Source: Desulfatitalea tepidiphila (GTDB lineage Bacteria; Desulfobacterota; Desulfobacteria; Desulfobacterales; Desulfosarcinaceae). From it: a stretch of DNA of 64,000 nt. Below the pieces are notes generated by a model, which worked only from the letters and a program-made list of their open reading frames with translations, was not told where the DNA came from and searched no databases. A program made the translations under genes and the position numbers. The stretch is from positions 1,674,001 to 1,738,000 of the forward strand of contig NZ_BCAG01000003.1 of NCBI RefSeq assembly GCF_001293685.1. Reading direction: 5' to 3'. Positions within the stretch are counted from its first letter, which is position 1. Every line of letters begins with the position of its first letter. Shown piece by piece: positions 51,688-60,749 of the stretch.

Positions 51688-52839
51688 CTATTTAATGATC
51701 GACTCGCCGCTGACCTTGCTAAGGATTTCGTAGTTGCCGTCCTTGACCTGAATGAGGTATTCGTCAAGCACGATCTGGTTGTTTTCGTCAAAGTAGATTT
51801 CTCTTCCCTGCACGCTTTTGTATCGAATTTTGGTCAAGGCTTCTCGCACATCCGCTGGAGCCGAGCTGCCGGCCATCTCAATGGCCTGGCCGATAATTTT
51901 CAGGGTTTCATAGCCACTCATCGCGAATTTGTCAGGGTATTGGTTGTTGACTTTGTAATATTCATCGACAAACTTCTTGTTCTCGGGAGTGTCGATGATA
52001 TGCACATACCTGGTGGGCCCGACCAATCCGTTGGAGTTATCGCCGGTCAGCTTCATGAAGTCCGGATTGAAATATGCGCTGGTCGGGTCCATGAGCCGGG
52101 CTTCCTTGGTCATGCCGATCTCAGCCATTTGGTTGGTCGCCACTGAATGTTCCGCAGTATTAGCAATCAACGCAACACCGTCAGGCTTTTTTGCCCTGAT
52201 CTTGGTCAACAGGGTGTAATAATCCGTTGCGCCCTGGGGGTGGTACTCGACAGCGACCACTTCACCACCCTCTTTTTTTACGAGGGATCCCAAAGATTCA
52301 ACGCCGCCCCTACCGTAGTCGTCATTTCGGGCAAGAAAAGCCCAGCGTTTGATACCCAACGAATTGACGGCATCCTTGACGAAGGCGCGTGCCATCATGT
52401 CGGAGTTATCGCAGTTGCGGAAAATCCATATGTTGCCCTGCTGGGTGATCGGTGGTGCGATGGAAATGGGTGTGATCTGAGGAACCTCATTGCGTTTTGC
52501 CACCTCTGCGTCAGCCAGGGTGGAAGTGCTGCAAAAATCACCTATCACTGAAGAGACCTTGTCGCGGGTCATCAATTTTTCGACGGCCGTGACGGACATC
52601 CGCGGGTTACAAGTGCTATCCTCCCGGACCAGTTCAATCTGCCGCATTTCATTCTTAACCTTGATGCCCCCACTGGCGTTGATCTGATCCGCCGCGAGCT
52701 GAATGCCGCTAAAAGTACGCTGTCCATCGGCCCCCACCGGGCCGGAAAATGGGAGTACCACGCCAATTTTAACCGGCTCTGCTGCCCAGGCTGAAACAGC
52801 CAGAAGAACCACACACGCAACAATCAATACTTTTTTCAT
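51688..52839 (-). CDS. livK: Branched-chain amino acid/amide-type ABC transporter substrate-binding protein
   Basis: A 383-residue periplasmic binding protein with signal peptide MKKVLIVACVVLLAVSAWA and the Leu/Ile/Val-binding start KIGVVLPFSGPVGADGQRTFSGIQLAADQIN. GAGGAGG lies before ATG 52839. It belongs to the livHMGF operon and is its last gene. Because two amide-hydrolysing enzymes lead the operon, the ligand may be a short amide or urea-like compound rather than an amino acid. Confidence 0.9.
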   Translation of the reverse strand: MKKVLIVACVVLLAVSAWAAEPVKIGVVLPFSGPVGADGQRTFSGIQLAADQINASGGIKVKNEMRQIELVREDSTCNPRMSVTAVEKLMTRDKVSSVIGDFCSTSTLADAEVAKRNEVPQITPISIAPPITQQGNIWIFRNCDNSDMMARAFVKDAVNSLGIKRWAFLARNDDYGRGGVESLGSLVKKEGGEVVAVEYHPQGATDYYTLLTKIRAKKPDGVALIANTAEHSVATNQMAEIGMTKEARLMDPTSAYFNPDFMKLTGDNSNGLVGPTRYVHIIDTPENKKFVDEYYKVNNQYPDKFAMSGYETLKIIGQAIEMAGSSAPADVREALTKIRYKSVQGREIYFDENNQIVLDEYLIQVKDGNYEILSKVSGESIIK

Positions 52840-52951
52840 CGACCTACCTCCTCTTTTATTTTGGCACTTTCCTTTTTAAAGACAAACGCCCCACCAGATT
52901 ATCCATCCAGCACCGGGCAGTCCGCGAGGCTATGATGCGCGATTATGAGGT

Positions 52952-53365
52952 TCAGAGGTTCTGCGACATCTCCATAATTCGTCGACTGAGCGGCGTAAGG
53001 GGAACAATGTTTGCGTCACGCAGATCAATCTGCCAAGATAAAACCCTTCGATCGCACCCAATTTCCTCGTACTCGTAGGTCACCCGGTAGATGGCCGCTT
53101 CGACTTTTTGTGCCTGCCAACCGTAGATCTCGATGCCCCGACTCGACTGTGGTTTCCACTGGCGCATGTTCAACTCGATCAGGCTTCCAATCGTTTCAGC
53201 GCCACCGGATGCCTCCCCAAACTGGCAGACGAGCCGACAGGCCAGGGCTTGCGCATCTTCCTCGATGACGTTCTTGTCACCGGCCGTCGCTGGAAAAATG
53301 CTGAAAAGCATCATCCAGCATCCCAGCAGTCTATATGCCCAGGTATGCCTGCCGAACATGCTCAT
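52952..53365 (-). CDS. Small exported hypothetical protein inside the liv operon
   Basis: A 137-residue protein. A signal peptide (LLGCWMMLFSIFPATAG) is followed by a beta-rich domain with Cys pairs (LACRLVC, EIGCDRR). Its start overlaps the 3' end of livF by 35 bp, so it is translationally coupled. No family is recognised. It probably sits in the periplasm and may help the transporter. Confidence 0.7.
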   Translation of the reverse strand: MSMFGRHTWAYRLLGCWMMLFSIFPATAGDKNVIEEDAQALACRLVCQFGEASGGAETIGSLIELNMRQWKPQSSRGIEIYGWQAQKVEAAIYRVTYEYEEIGCDRRVLSWQIDLRDANIVPLTPLSRRIMEMSQNL

Positions 53366-54035
53366 TGTCCATCAATTCCTCAGAGAAGCCGGATAGCTGT
53401 ATCTCACCGTTTTCGATCACATAAGCACGGGTAGAATTCTCCAAAGCCATATAGGCATTCTGCTCCACCAGCAAGATGGAGATCCCCTGCTCGTTGATCG
53501 CCTTGATCATACTGAAAATAGATTCGACCAGGATGGGCGCCAGCCCCATGGAGGGTTCATCGAGCATCAGAAGCTTGGGGCTGGCCATCAGAGCCCGGCC
53601 GATGGCCAGCATCTGCTGCTCACCGCCGGATAAGCTTCCTGCGAATTGGCGTTTGCGTTCGGCCAGGCGCGGAAATCGCTCATAGACATAGGCCAAGAGC
53701 TCCTTCTTGCGTTCATGATTGGCAAGAGATGTGGCGCCCATGTTTAGATTCTCTTCGACCGTCATGCTTGGAAAAACCTGACGTCCTTCCGGACAATGGG
53801 CAATTCCTTTTTGAACAACCTTGTGGGGCGGCGTACCGGTGATCCGGCTTCCCTCCCAGAAGATATCCCCTTTCCCGGTTTTTACGATCCCCTGTATCGC
53901 CCTGAGGGTCGTCGATTTCCCAGCTCCATTTGCACCGATGAGCGCCACAATTTCCCCTGGTTCGACACCCAACGAGACACCCCGCAGGGCAGGCACGTGG
54001 TCATAGGCAACGTGGATATCCTTAAGCTCCAGCAC
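53331..54035 (-). CDS. livF: LivF-type ABC transporter ATPase
   Basis: A 234-residue ATPase. Walker A is GANGAGKSTTL, signature LSGGEQQMLAIGRALM and Walker B LLMLDEPSMGLAP, the usual LivF form. It overlaps livG by 14 bp. Confidence 0.95.
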   Translation of the reverse strand: MLELKDIHVAYDHVPALRGVSLGVEPGEIVALIGANGAGKSTTLRAIQGIVKTGKGDIFWEGSRITGTPPHKVVQKGIAHCPEGRQVFPSMTVEENLNMGATSLANHERKKELLAYVYERFPRLAERKRQFAGSLSGGEQQMLAIGRALMASPKLLMLDEPSMGLAPILVESIFSMIKAINEQGISILLVEQNAYMALENSTRAYVIENGEIQLSGFSEELMDNEHVRQAYLGI

Positions 54036-54807
54036 GGCTCTGTCTCCCGAGATAGACTTCTACCACCTTTTGATTGTTGCGGATCTCTTCAGGGCGCCCT
54101 TCGGCGATGAGTTCCCCATAATTTAAGACAAATACCCGTTCCGAGATGTTCATCACCAGCCGCATGTTGTGTTCGACCAGGCCCACGGTAATTCCTGTCT
54201 CTTTGATTCTGCGAATGGTTTCCATCATGCGCATGGATTCCGTGGGATTCATTCCTGCCGCAGGTTCGTCCATCAGAAGCAGCTTGGGTTTTGCCGCCAG
54301 GGCGATGGCGATATTGAGCAGCTTTTGTTCCCCATAGGGCAGGTTCTGTGTAATTGAGTCTTTCCGATCGGCCATCCCGATGAACTCGAGAATTTCGAGA
54401 GCGATTTCGAGCTTCTTTTTCCGCTGCTCCCGGGCAAAACGGTTCGACAAAAACGCCCCTAACAAGCCTGTGCGGTCATGGAGATGATGACCGATCATCA
54501 CGGCCTCGACCACGGTGAGATCGCGGAAAATCTTGGTTTGTTGAAATGTGCGAACCAATCCGAGCCGGGCGATTTCTGGCGTGGCCATCGCGGTGATATC
54601 CGCACCGGCAAACCTGACAGAACCTGAATCGGAAGGCTCCACTCCGGTGATGATATTGAAGAGGGTGGTCTTTCCAGCACCGTTTGGGCCAATGATGCTG
54701 ACAATTTCATGTTCTTTTATCGACAGCGTGATCTCTCGGTTGGCACTCAGGCCGCCGAATGACTTCGATATGTTGTCAATGCTCAAAAAAGCCATAGTTG
54801 CTCTCAA
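54022..54807 (-). CDS. livG: LivG-type ABC transporter ATPase
   Basis: A 261-residue ATPase with Walker A GPNGAGKTTLFN, the LivG-typical QNLPYGEQKLLNIAIALAAKP signature and Walker B LLLMDEPAAGMNP. The first ATG overlaps the livM stop by 4 bp; an ATG at 54795 (MAFLSIDN) with GAGAG before it is also possible. Confidence 0.95.
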   Translation of the reverse strand: MRATMAFLSIDNISKSFGGLSANREITLSIKEHEIVSIIGPNGAGKTTLFNIITGVEPSDSGSVRFAGADITAMATPEIARLGLVRTFQQTKIFRDLTVVEAVMIGHHLHDRTGLLGAFLSNRFAREQRKKKLEIALEILEFIGMADRKDSITQNLPYGEQKLLNIAIALAAKPKLLLMDEPAAGMNPTESMRMMETIRRIKETGITVGLVEHNMRLVMNISERVFVLNYGELIAEGRPEEIRNNQKVVEVYLGRQSRAGA

Positions 54808-55775
54808 CCCGCATGGTTATTTTGTTGCGTCCGAGGCTGTTTCAAATGGTCGAATATCCCGATTACCCCCTTTGGCATGAAAACGACCACCAGCATCAGC
54901 ATCAATCCGTACAAGACAAATTGCAGGTCTCCTGTAAAACGCAGGGCCTCGGGCAGGGTCGTCAGGAGTATGGCGCCGACGAGTGGTCCGAGAATCGTAC
55001 CGCGGCCGCCGATAATCACCATGGTAGCGATATAAATCGATTCACCCAGGTGAAACGAATCCGGACTGATAAACAGCGTATAGTGGGAATAGAGACTTCC
55101 AGCAGCACCGGCCATGGCCGTGCTGATCACAAAGGCCAGCATTCGGTACTTGCGTGGTTTGACGCCGATGGAGGCCGCCAGCAGGGGATCCTCCCGGGTG
55201 GCAATAAAAGCCTGGCCGTATTTGTAACCGATGAGATTGCGCGTCAAAAGCAGGACGACGGACATTACGGCAACGGTCAGGTAGTAAAATGGGATTTTAT
55301 CCTGAAACGAGATCGTGATGCCGAAAAGGTCGAAGGCCCCTGGCGAAGGGATACCCGACAGGCCCATCGGTCCTCGGGTCAGATCGACCATGTTAATGAT
55401 CAGCAAGATGACGATCCCTTGAAAACCCAGTGTAGCAATGGCGAAGTAATGGCCGCTGAGTCTCAGGGCGGGGATGCCAATCAAAAACCCCATCAACCCC
55501 GTAAAGATGATTGCCAGGGGAAATGCGAGCACAAAAGGCAGGCTCAGCTTGGTCATGAGAAGCGCCGAGGTATAGGCCCCGATGCCGTAAAAAGCGCCGT
55601 GACTTAAGGAGAGCTCTCCCAGATAGCCAACAATGATACCCAGACTGACGGCCAGAATAATATTGATGCCCGCAGCGATCATTATGTGTTGATAAAAGGG
55701 CTCGCTGAATACCACGGGCAACAAGAGCACCGCAACGAACAGGGCCGCTGTTATTCCGCTTTTATGCACTGACAT
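54804..55775 (-). CDS. livM: LivM-type ABC transporter permease
   Basis: A 323-residue polytopic permease (LGIIVGYLGELSLSHGAFYGIGAYTSALL; EAA-like loop GVKPRKYRMLAFVISTAMAG). It overlaps livH by 14 bp and livG by 4 bp. Confidence 0.94.
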   Translation of the reverse strand: MSVHKSGITAALFVAVLLLPVVFSEPFYQHIMIAAGINIILAVSLGIIVGYLGELSLSHGAFYGIGAYTSALLMTKLSLPFVLAFPLAIIFTGLMGFLIGIPALRLSGHYFAIATLGFQGIVILLIINMVDLTRGPMGLSGIPSPGAFDLFGITISFQDKIPFYYLTVAVMSVVLLLTRNLIGYKYGQAFIATREDPLLAASIGVKPRKYRMLAFVISTAMAGAAGSLYSHYTLFISPDSFHLGESIYIATMVIIGGRGTILGPLVGAILLTTLPEALRFTGDLQFVLYGLMLMLVVVFMPKGVIGIFDHLKQPRTQQNNHAG

Positions 55776-56646
55776 TCCCCTTCGTCCCGAATATTCCAGT
55801 GGGTTTGGTGAGCAGCACGATGATCATGATCGAAAAACCGATGATATCCAAGAATTCCGCCGGCATCACGGCACCAGCTAGGGTCTCCACCAGGCCGAGG
55901 CCCAGCCCGGTAACAATGGAGCCCTTGATGCTACCCATACCGCCGACGATCACGACGATGAATGCCTTGACGATGATGTGAATTCCCATGGTGGGCTCGG
56001 TGACAAACATCGCACCGACGAGAGCGCCGGCGATTCCCGCAAGCATGGATCCAATCAGAAATGTTAAGGAAAAGATGCGATCGGTGTTAACCCCGACGAT
56101 TTTTGCGGCTTGGAAATTCTGGGCAGTGGCCCGCATCTGATTACCCAAAGAGGTGTACTTGATAAAGTAGCCCAGAGCCCCAACCAGGATAGCTGCAACG
56201 AGGACAACGAGTATTCGGTGCGTCGTGATGTAAACGTTTCCAAGATGCAGCACCTGTTTCATGAAAGGTGACGGAATCTGCCTGAGGTCCGGCCCGAAAA
56301 CAAAATTGATTCCGTATAGCAAAAAGCTGGAGAGCCCGACGGTGACCAACACATAATTGATTGGGTGTGGGTTGCGCTTTCTTAAGGAACGAATGAGAAT
56401 TTTTTCCGTGGCTAACCCAAAGACTGAAATGATTACGGCTGTCGCCACGATAGCTGGCAGATACGGAATTCCGAGTTTAACGACGCACATAAGCGCAATG
56501 AACGCACCGAGCATGTAAAACTCACCGTGGGCGAAGTTGACGACGTCCACGATGCCGAAGATGAGGGTCAAACCGAGGGCCACCATGACGTAAATGCTTC
56601 CGAGTACGATCCCGTTGGCGATGAGCTGGGGGATGAATTCAACCAT
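55762..56646 (-). CDS. livH: LivH-type ABC transporter permease
   Basis: A 294-residue polytopic permease (NGIVLGSIYVMVALGLTLIFGIVDVVNFAHGEFYMLGAF). It starts 2 bp after the nitrilase stop, tying transport to the hydrolases. Confidence 0.94.
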   Translation of the reverse strand: MVEFIPQLIANGIVLGSIYVMVALGLTLIFGIVDVVNFAHGEFYMLGAFIALMCVVKLGIPYLPAIVATAVIISVFGLATEKILIRSLRKRNPHPINYVLVTVGLSSFLLYGINFVFGPDLRQIPSPFMKQVLHLGNVYITTHRILVVLVAAILVGALGYFIKYTSLGNQMRATAQNFQAAKIVGVNTDRIFSLTFLIGSMLAGIAGALVGAMFVTEPTMGIHIIVKAFIVVIVGGMGSIKGSIVTGLGLGLVETLAGAVMPAEFLDIIGFSIMIIVLLTKPTGIFGTKGNVSA

Positions 56647-56648
56647 AC

Positions 56649-57464
56649 TTAGCCCTCCTGCGTGACAGTCCCGTACAGTTCCGGGCGGCGATCCATGAAA
56701 AGATCGATCTCGTACGCCTTCGGTTTTCTTACAAAGTGTTTTGCTTTTGAAATCGACAGGTCCAAATCGGCGCTGACGGTCTCCTCGTTGCCCTCTGGTA
56801 GACTGGCAATGATCTGACCATCGGGATCGATGATCATCGACTTTCCGATAAACCTGGATCCTTGCTCCAGCCCGACCCTATTGGACGAGACGATCCATAC
56901 ATGGTTTTCCGCAGCCCGCGCCGCCACCAAAAGAGTCGGTATAACCATGGCTCCTACAGGCCAGTTGCTCAGCCCAATCAGAAGATCAGCCCCCTGCAGG
57001 GACATGCTTCGCGCCACCTCTGGAAATCGGCACTCGTAGCAGATGATCATCCCGACCCGCCCAAAAGCAGTCTGAAATATTGGCAGCTCAGATCCTGGCG
57101 TGACGAATCGATCCACGCCGAGATACGGCAGATGACTTTTCCGGTAGACGCGAAGATTACCTTCCGGTGTGGCAAGCACGGCCGTATTTCTTAACGCCGC
57201 GCCTTTCTTTTCGAGGATGCCAACAGCGAGGCTGCGGCCCATATCCCGTGCAACGGAGAGCAAGCTATCGGTGAACGCTCCGGGAACAACCTCCGCATGG
57301 GGCATCGCATCCTCCAGGCTGTTAAAACAATACCCGGAATTGGCACATTCAGGAAACACCAACAGATCGGCCGGCGTGTTTTGGGCATAGGCAAGAATAC
57401 GTTCCTTGTTCAGGTGCGTCTGGCCTAATTGGATATCCATCTGAACGGCTGCCGCCTTTACCAT
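56649..57464 (-). CDS. Carbon-nitrogen hydrolase (nitrilase superfamily)
   Basis: A 271-residue hydrolase with the Glu-Lys-Cys triad: Glu in VFPECANSGYC, Lys in YRKSHLPYLG, Cys in MIICYECRFPEV. Members are amidases, carbamoylases or nitrilases. It overlaps the formamidase-like gene upstream by 7 bp and precedes livH by 2 bp, so a role on imported amides is likely. Confidence 0.9.
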   Translation of the reverse strand: MVKAAAVQMDIQLGQTHLNKERILAYAQNTPADLLVFPECANSGYCFNSLEDAMPHAEVVPGAFTDSLLSVARDMGRSLAVGILEKKGAALRNTAVLATPEGNLRVYRKSHLPYLGVDRFVTPGSELPIFQTAFGRVGMIICYECRFPEVARSMSLQGADLLIGLSNWPVGAMVIPTLLVAARAAENHVWIVSSNRVGLEQGSRFIGKSMIIDPDGQIIASLPEGNEETVSADLDLSISKAKHFVRKPKAYEIDLFMDRRPELYGTVTQEG

Positions 57465-58336
57465 GTGAACACCTCCTTTGGCAGCTCATACGCGGCTGTA
57501 ACATCACCATTTACCAACTGGCAAATACGGGCATTGCCGGTGAGGGAGGCCACCATGTAGGCTTCTTTTTTAGTGAACCCATTTCGGATGACCAAGGCTT
57601 CAACCGCTCTACCGAGTGCTGATCGAGCGGCTTGCAGGAACTCGGATGCAGATGCCAGAAAAACTGTCTTTCTAGGGGTAACGATGACTGGTCCGTCTAT
57701 GAGGACTCCGGGATGCAAATTGAGCGTGACCGTGACTTCGGCGTCTATCTCCACGCCAGTGCCACTGACCTCGCCTTCTCCCATGGCCGCGTGGACGTCT
57801 CCAAAAGAAATGTTGGCACCTGGGATCAATGCCGGCAGCCAGAGCGTATTGCCCGGTGCCACGTCCACACAGTCCATGTTCCCGCCGTGGCGTCCCGGAA
57901 GGCGGGTCGTAATCTCCTCCGGGGTACCCACCCCGATAATTCCGACCATCGGTCGGAGAGGAATTTTGTGGTCGTCAGCCAGGCAAAACCCTTCCGATGT
58001 CACTTCTATGCGTTTGGCGTAATAAGGGCCTTCGGTGTCAATATTTAGAATTCCCAATCCAGGCCGAACCCATGCATATCCGGCCTCCGCAAAATCGATC
58101 TTTTCAATATGAATTGAGACGGCATCTCCTGGTTGGGCACCTTCCATCGCCACAGGGCCAGTCACCGGAAGAAGACGAGAGCGGTCCACCGGTGTGTTCA
58201 GGTCCGGCCGGATTTGGCCATTTGAGGCATCGCGGGTCTCCACTGTGAGCCTGGTCCCAGACCGGATGGAAAGGACCGGCGCGACGACATCAGCAAAGCA
58301 ATAATGGGTATGATCCTCAATTCTTGAAAGCTGCAT
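57458..58336 (-). CDS. Acetamidase/formamidase family protein
   Basis: A 292-residue FmdA/AmdA-type enzyme (QPGDAVSIHIEKIDFAEAGYAWVRPGLG; AAMGEGEVSGTGVEIDAEVTVTLNL), which in known members turns formamide or acetamide into ammonia and the acid. It overlaps the IclR-like gene by 20 bp. The whole set resembles the fmd amide-use operons of methylotrophs. Confidence 0.9.
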   Translation of the reverse strand: MQLSRIEDHTHYCFADVVAPVLSIRSGTRLTVETRDASNGQIRPDLNTPVDRSRLLPVTGPVAMEGAQPGDAVSIHIEKIDFAEAGYAWVRPGLGILNIDTEGPYYAKRIEVTSEGFCLADDHKIPLRPMVGIIGVGTPEEITTRLPGRHGGNMDCVDVAPGNTLWLPALIPGANISFGDVHAAMGEGEVSGTGVEIDAEVTVTLNLHPGVLIDGPVIVTPRKTVFLASASEFLQAARSALGRAVEALVIRNGFTKKEAYMVASLTGNARICQLVNGDVTAAYELPKEVFTW

Positions 58337-58964
58337 CTTTTACAACACCATAACCGCAATAGGATGAGATCTCGGAAACGGCTTTTCTGAGACGCTCTCC
58401 AAGTTCTTTTACTCTCTGGTCCGTCATCTTGACATGCAGCGAGGCAATCGCAACACCGGCCGAGGGGTATCCTGTCCTGTCCAGGATGCAGGCACCCAGT
58501 GCCGAAACCCCCTCGTCTACCTCCTGGTTGCTGAAGGAATAACCTTTTTGCCGGATTGCGTTGCGTTCCATTCGGATCTGGCTGGCGGACTTGATGGTGT
58601 AAGGCGTCAACTCGACCGGTGAAAGGTCTTTTAGAGATGTTTCGAATTCATTGTCCGGAAGTTGGGCCAGAATCGCTTTGGCGGCGGCCCCCACATGCAA
58701 GGGAAGACGCCTGCCCACATCGCAGTAAAAGCTGATGCGAGCTTCACCGTATATTCTGTCCACGAAAATGACCTCTTTATGGCTATCGTCCACTACTGCA
58801 ACGGTAATGTCTTCGCCAATTGCCAAAGCGAGTTCCTGGAGGATATCATGGGAAAGTATTCGAATGCTTTGCTCGTTCTGGAATTTACGGGCGAGTGCAC
58901 ACCGAATGATGTAAGCGGATTTGAGGACAGCTGTCTCCTGGTGTTGTTCGACGTCTTGTATCAT
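58317..58964 (-). CDS. IclR effector-domain protein lacking the helix-turn-helix
   Basis: A 215-residue protein that matches only the IclR ligand-binding domain (LQELALAIGEDITVAVVDDSHKEVIFVDRI; LPLHVGAAAKAILAQL). IclR proteins are normally about 250 residues with a winged helix first. Here an in-frame TAA lies three codons before ATG 58964, and only about 160 bp separates it from the next gene, too little for the missing domain. The protein may act as a sensor without DNA binding, or pair with another IclR. A good promoter with a palindrome lies upstream. Confidence 0.85.
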   Translation of the reverse strand: MIQDVEQHQETAVLKSAYIIRCALARKFQNEQSIRILSHDILQELALAIGEDITVAVVDDSHKEVIFVDRIYGEARISFYCDVGRRLPLHVGAAAKAILAQLPDNEFETSLKDLSPVELTPYTIKSASQIRMERNAIRQKGYSFSNQEVDEGVSALGACILDRTGYPSAGVAIASLHVKMTDQRVKELGERLRKAVSEISSYCGYGVVKDAAFKN

Positions 58965-58985
58965 ATGCTGTTACCTAGTATCTAT

Positions 58986-59010
58986 ATTTGAAATGTGTCA
59001 AGTTTCAAAT
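58986..59010. promoter_or_regulatory. Operator palindrome over the -35 of the amide operon promoter
   Basis: ATTTGAAA (58986-58993) and TTTCAAAT (59003-59010) are perfect complements 9 bp apart. On the minus strand TTGACA (59001-58996) lies between them as a -35, with an AT-rich -10 region (TATAGATACT) downstream. A repressor on this site would block the promoter; since the adjacent IclR-like protein has no DNA-binding domain, the binder is unknown. Confidence 0.55.
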
Positions 59011-59126
59011 GCCGTATCTGTTCTTTTCTGGTACAAAGTTTAGACACTTATGAATACCGGTAGCCCCGTCTGAACCCATATCAGAATCAGGCACGATGAA
59101 CTGCCTGCAGGAGAAAAGAAGGCCCC

Positions 59127-60731
59127 GTGAAAAATCACTTTGCCACCCACCGTCCCCTTTTAATGAGCACCAGCTGGATGATCACCGCCGACCACCCGCT
59201 TGCCGTCCAGGCCGGTGCGGCCGTATTGGAAGCCGGAGGGAATGCCGTGGATGCGGCCATTGCCGCTAACCTGGTGATGACCACGGTTCGGCCGCACATG
59301 TGTGGCATCGGCGGCGACCTGTTCATGCTGATCTACAACGCTTCTGATGAGCGCCTGGATGCTCTGAACGCCTCGGGGCGCTCACCGGCCCGGGCAACGC
59401 TGAAGGCCTATCAGGATATGGGCTACAACAGCGTGCCCGAGACCGGGATTCACACCTGCACCGTACCAGGCGCTCTTGCCGGCTGGCAGGCAGCCTTGGA
59501 AAGACATGGCACTCTCGGCCTGGATACCCTGCTGGCCAGGGCCCTGCCCTATGCCCGGGATGGTTTTCCGGTGTACCCGGAGCTGATCCGCTGCATAAAA
59601 GAAAAGAGAGAGATCCTGCTGGCCGACGGGGCAGCGGGAGAAACTTTCCTGCCGGGCGGTCGCGTTCCGCAGGTCGGCCAATTGCTGGTTCAGCCCAGGC
59701 TGGCTCAATCATATCAAGTGCTGATGGAACATGGACCGGACGCTTTTTACAAAGGCCCTCTGGGAGAAGCTTTGGTGGCCCGTTCGGACGCCTTGGGCGG
59801 CTTTTTCAGCATGGACGATCTGGCCCACCACACGGTGGAGTGGACGGCACCGATCGCCAGCGACTACCGCGGGTTCACCATCGCCACGGCCCCACCCAAT
59901 TCCCAGGGCATCGCCTTGCTGATGCAGGCCAAAATGCTGGTCCATCAGGATTTGACAGCCTTTAGCGTCGACTCTGCGGAATTGGTCCACTTGATGGTCG
60001 AGGCGAAAAAACTGGCCTTTGCCGACCGAGACGCCTGCGTGTGCGATCCTGCCTTTAGCCGGATCCCGATTGAAGCAATGCTGTCGAAAACCCAAGCCAA
60101 AGAACGCATCAGCCTGATCGATCCCGACCGGGCGCACGCTGGCTATGCCACCCGGGATTTTGCGCGCGGCGGAGATGATACCGTCTATGTCACCGCGGTG
60201 GATGGCGATGGCAATGCCGTAACCCTGATCCAGTCGCTTTACGAGGCTTTCGGTTCATGCCTGATGGTGCCTCAGACAGGCATGGTGCTGCAGAACCGGG
60301 CCAGAGGGTTCACCCTTGAAGAATCTCATCCCAATGTGCTGGCGCCTGATAAGCGGCCCTACCACACATTGCATCCGGTCATGATTCTCAAGGAAGATCA
60401 GCCTGCGATCTTGCTCGGGACCCCCGGCGCCGATGGCCAGACCCAAACCAACATGCAGCTGATCGTCGATCTGATCGATTACGGCGCCGATGCGCAGCAG
60501 GCCAACGAGGCGCCGCGATGGCGATCCAATCCGGACGGCTCACTGATGATAGAGTGCCGTTTCCCGGATGAAACCATCGCCAGGCTCAAAGCAAGGGGGC
60601 ATGACGTAAGGGTTGTGGACGCCTATTCGGAAATGATGGGATCATCGCAGATCATCGTGATCGACCACGCGAACGGAGTCCTCAAGGCGGGTGCCGACCC
60701 ACGCCGGCAGGCGTATGCCATCGGTAAGTAG
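59127..60731 (+). CDS. ggt: Gamma-glutamyltransferase family protein
   Basis: A 534-residue Ntn-hydrolase. The autocleavage/nucleophile Thr is likely Thr352 in GGDDTVYVTAVDGDGNAVTLIQS. The N-terminal AGAAVLEAGGNAVDAAIAANL and GIGGDLFMLIY segments are family standards. There is no signal peptide, so it would act in the cytoplasm, unlike classical Ggt, and substrates could be other gamma-glutamyl or acyl amides. GTG 59127 is the start. It diverges from the amide operon and may belong to the same nitrogen-acquisition theme. Confidence 0.9.
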   Translation: MKNHFATHRPLLMSTSWMITADHPLAVQAGAAVLEAGGNAVDAAIAANLVMTTVRPHMCGIGGDLFMLIYNASDERLDALNASGRSPARATLKAYQDMGYNSVPETGIHTCTVPGALAGWQAALERHGTLGLDTLLARALPYARDGFPVYPELIRCIKEKREILLADGAAGETFLPGGRVPQVGQLLVQPRLAQSYQVLMEHGPDAFYKGPLGEALVARSDALGGFFSMDDLAHHTVEWTAPIASDYRGFTIATAPPNSQGIALLMQAKMLVHQDLTAFSVDSAELVHLMVEAKKLAFADRDACVCDPAFSRIPIEAMLSKTQAKERISLIDPDRAHAGYATRDFARGGDDTVYVTAVDGDGNAVTLIQSLYEAFGSCLMVPQTGMVLQNRARGFTLEESHPNVLAPDKRPYHTLHPVMILKEDQPAILLGTPGADGQTQTNMQLIVDLIDYGADAQQANEAPRWRSNPDGSLMIECRFPDETIARLKARGHDVRVVDAYSEMMGSSQIIVIDHANGVLKAGADPRRQAYAIGK

Positions 60732-60749
60732 TAAAACCGAACATATGGC

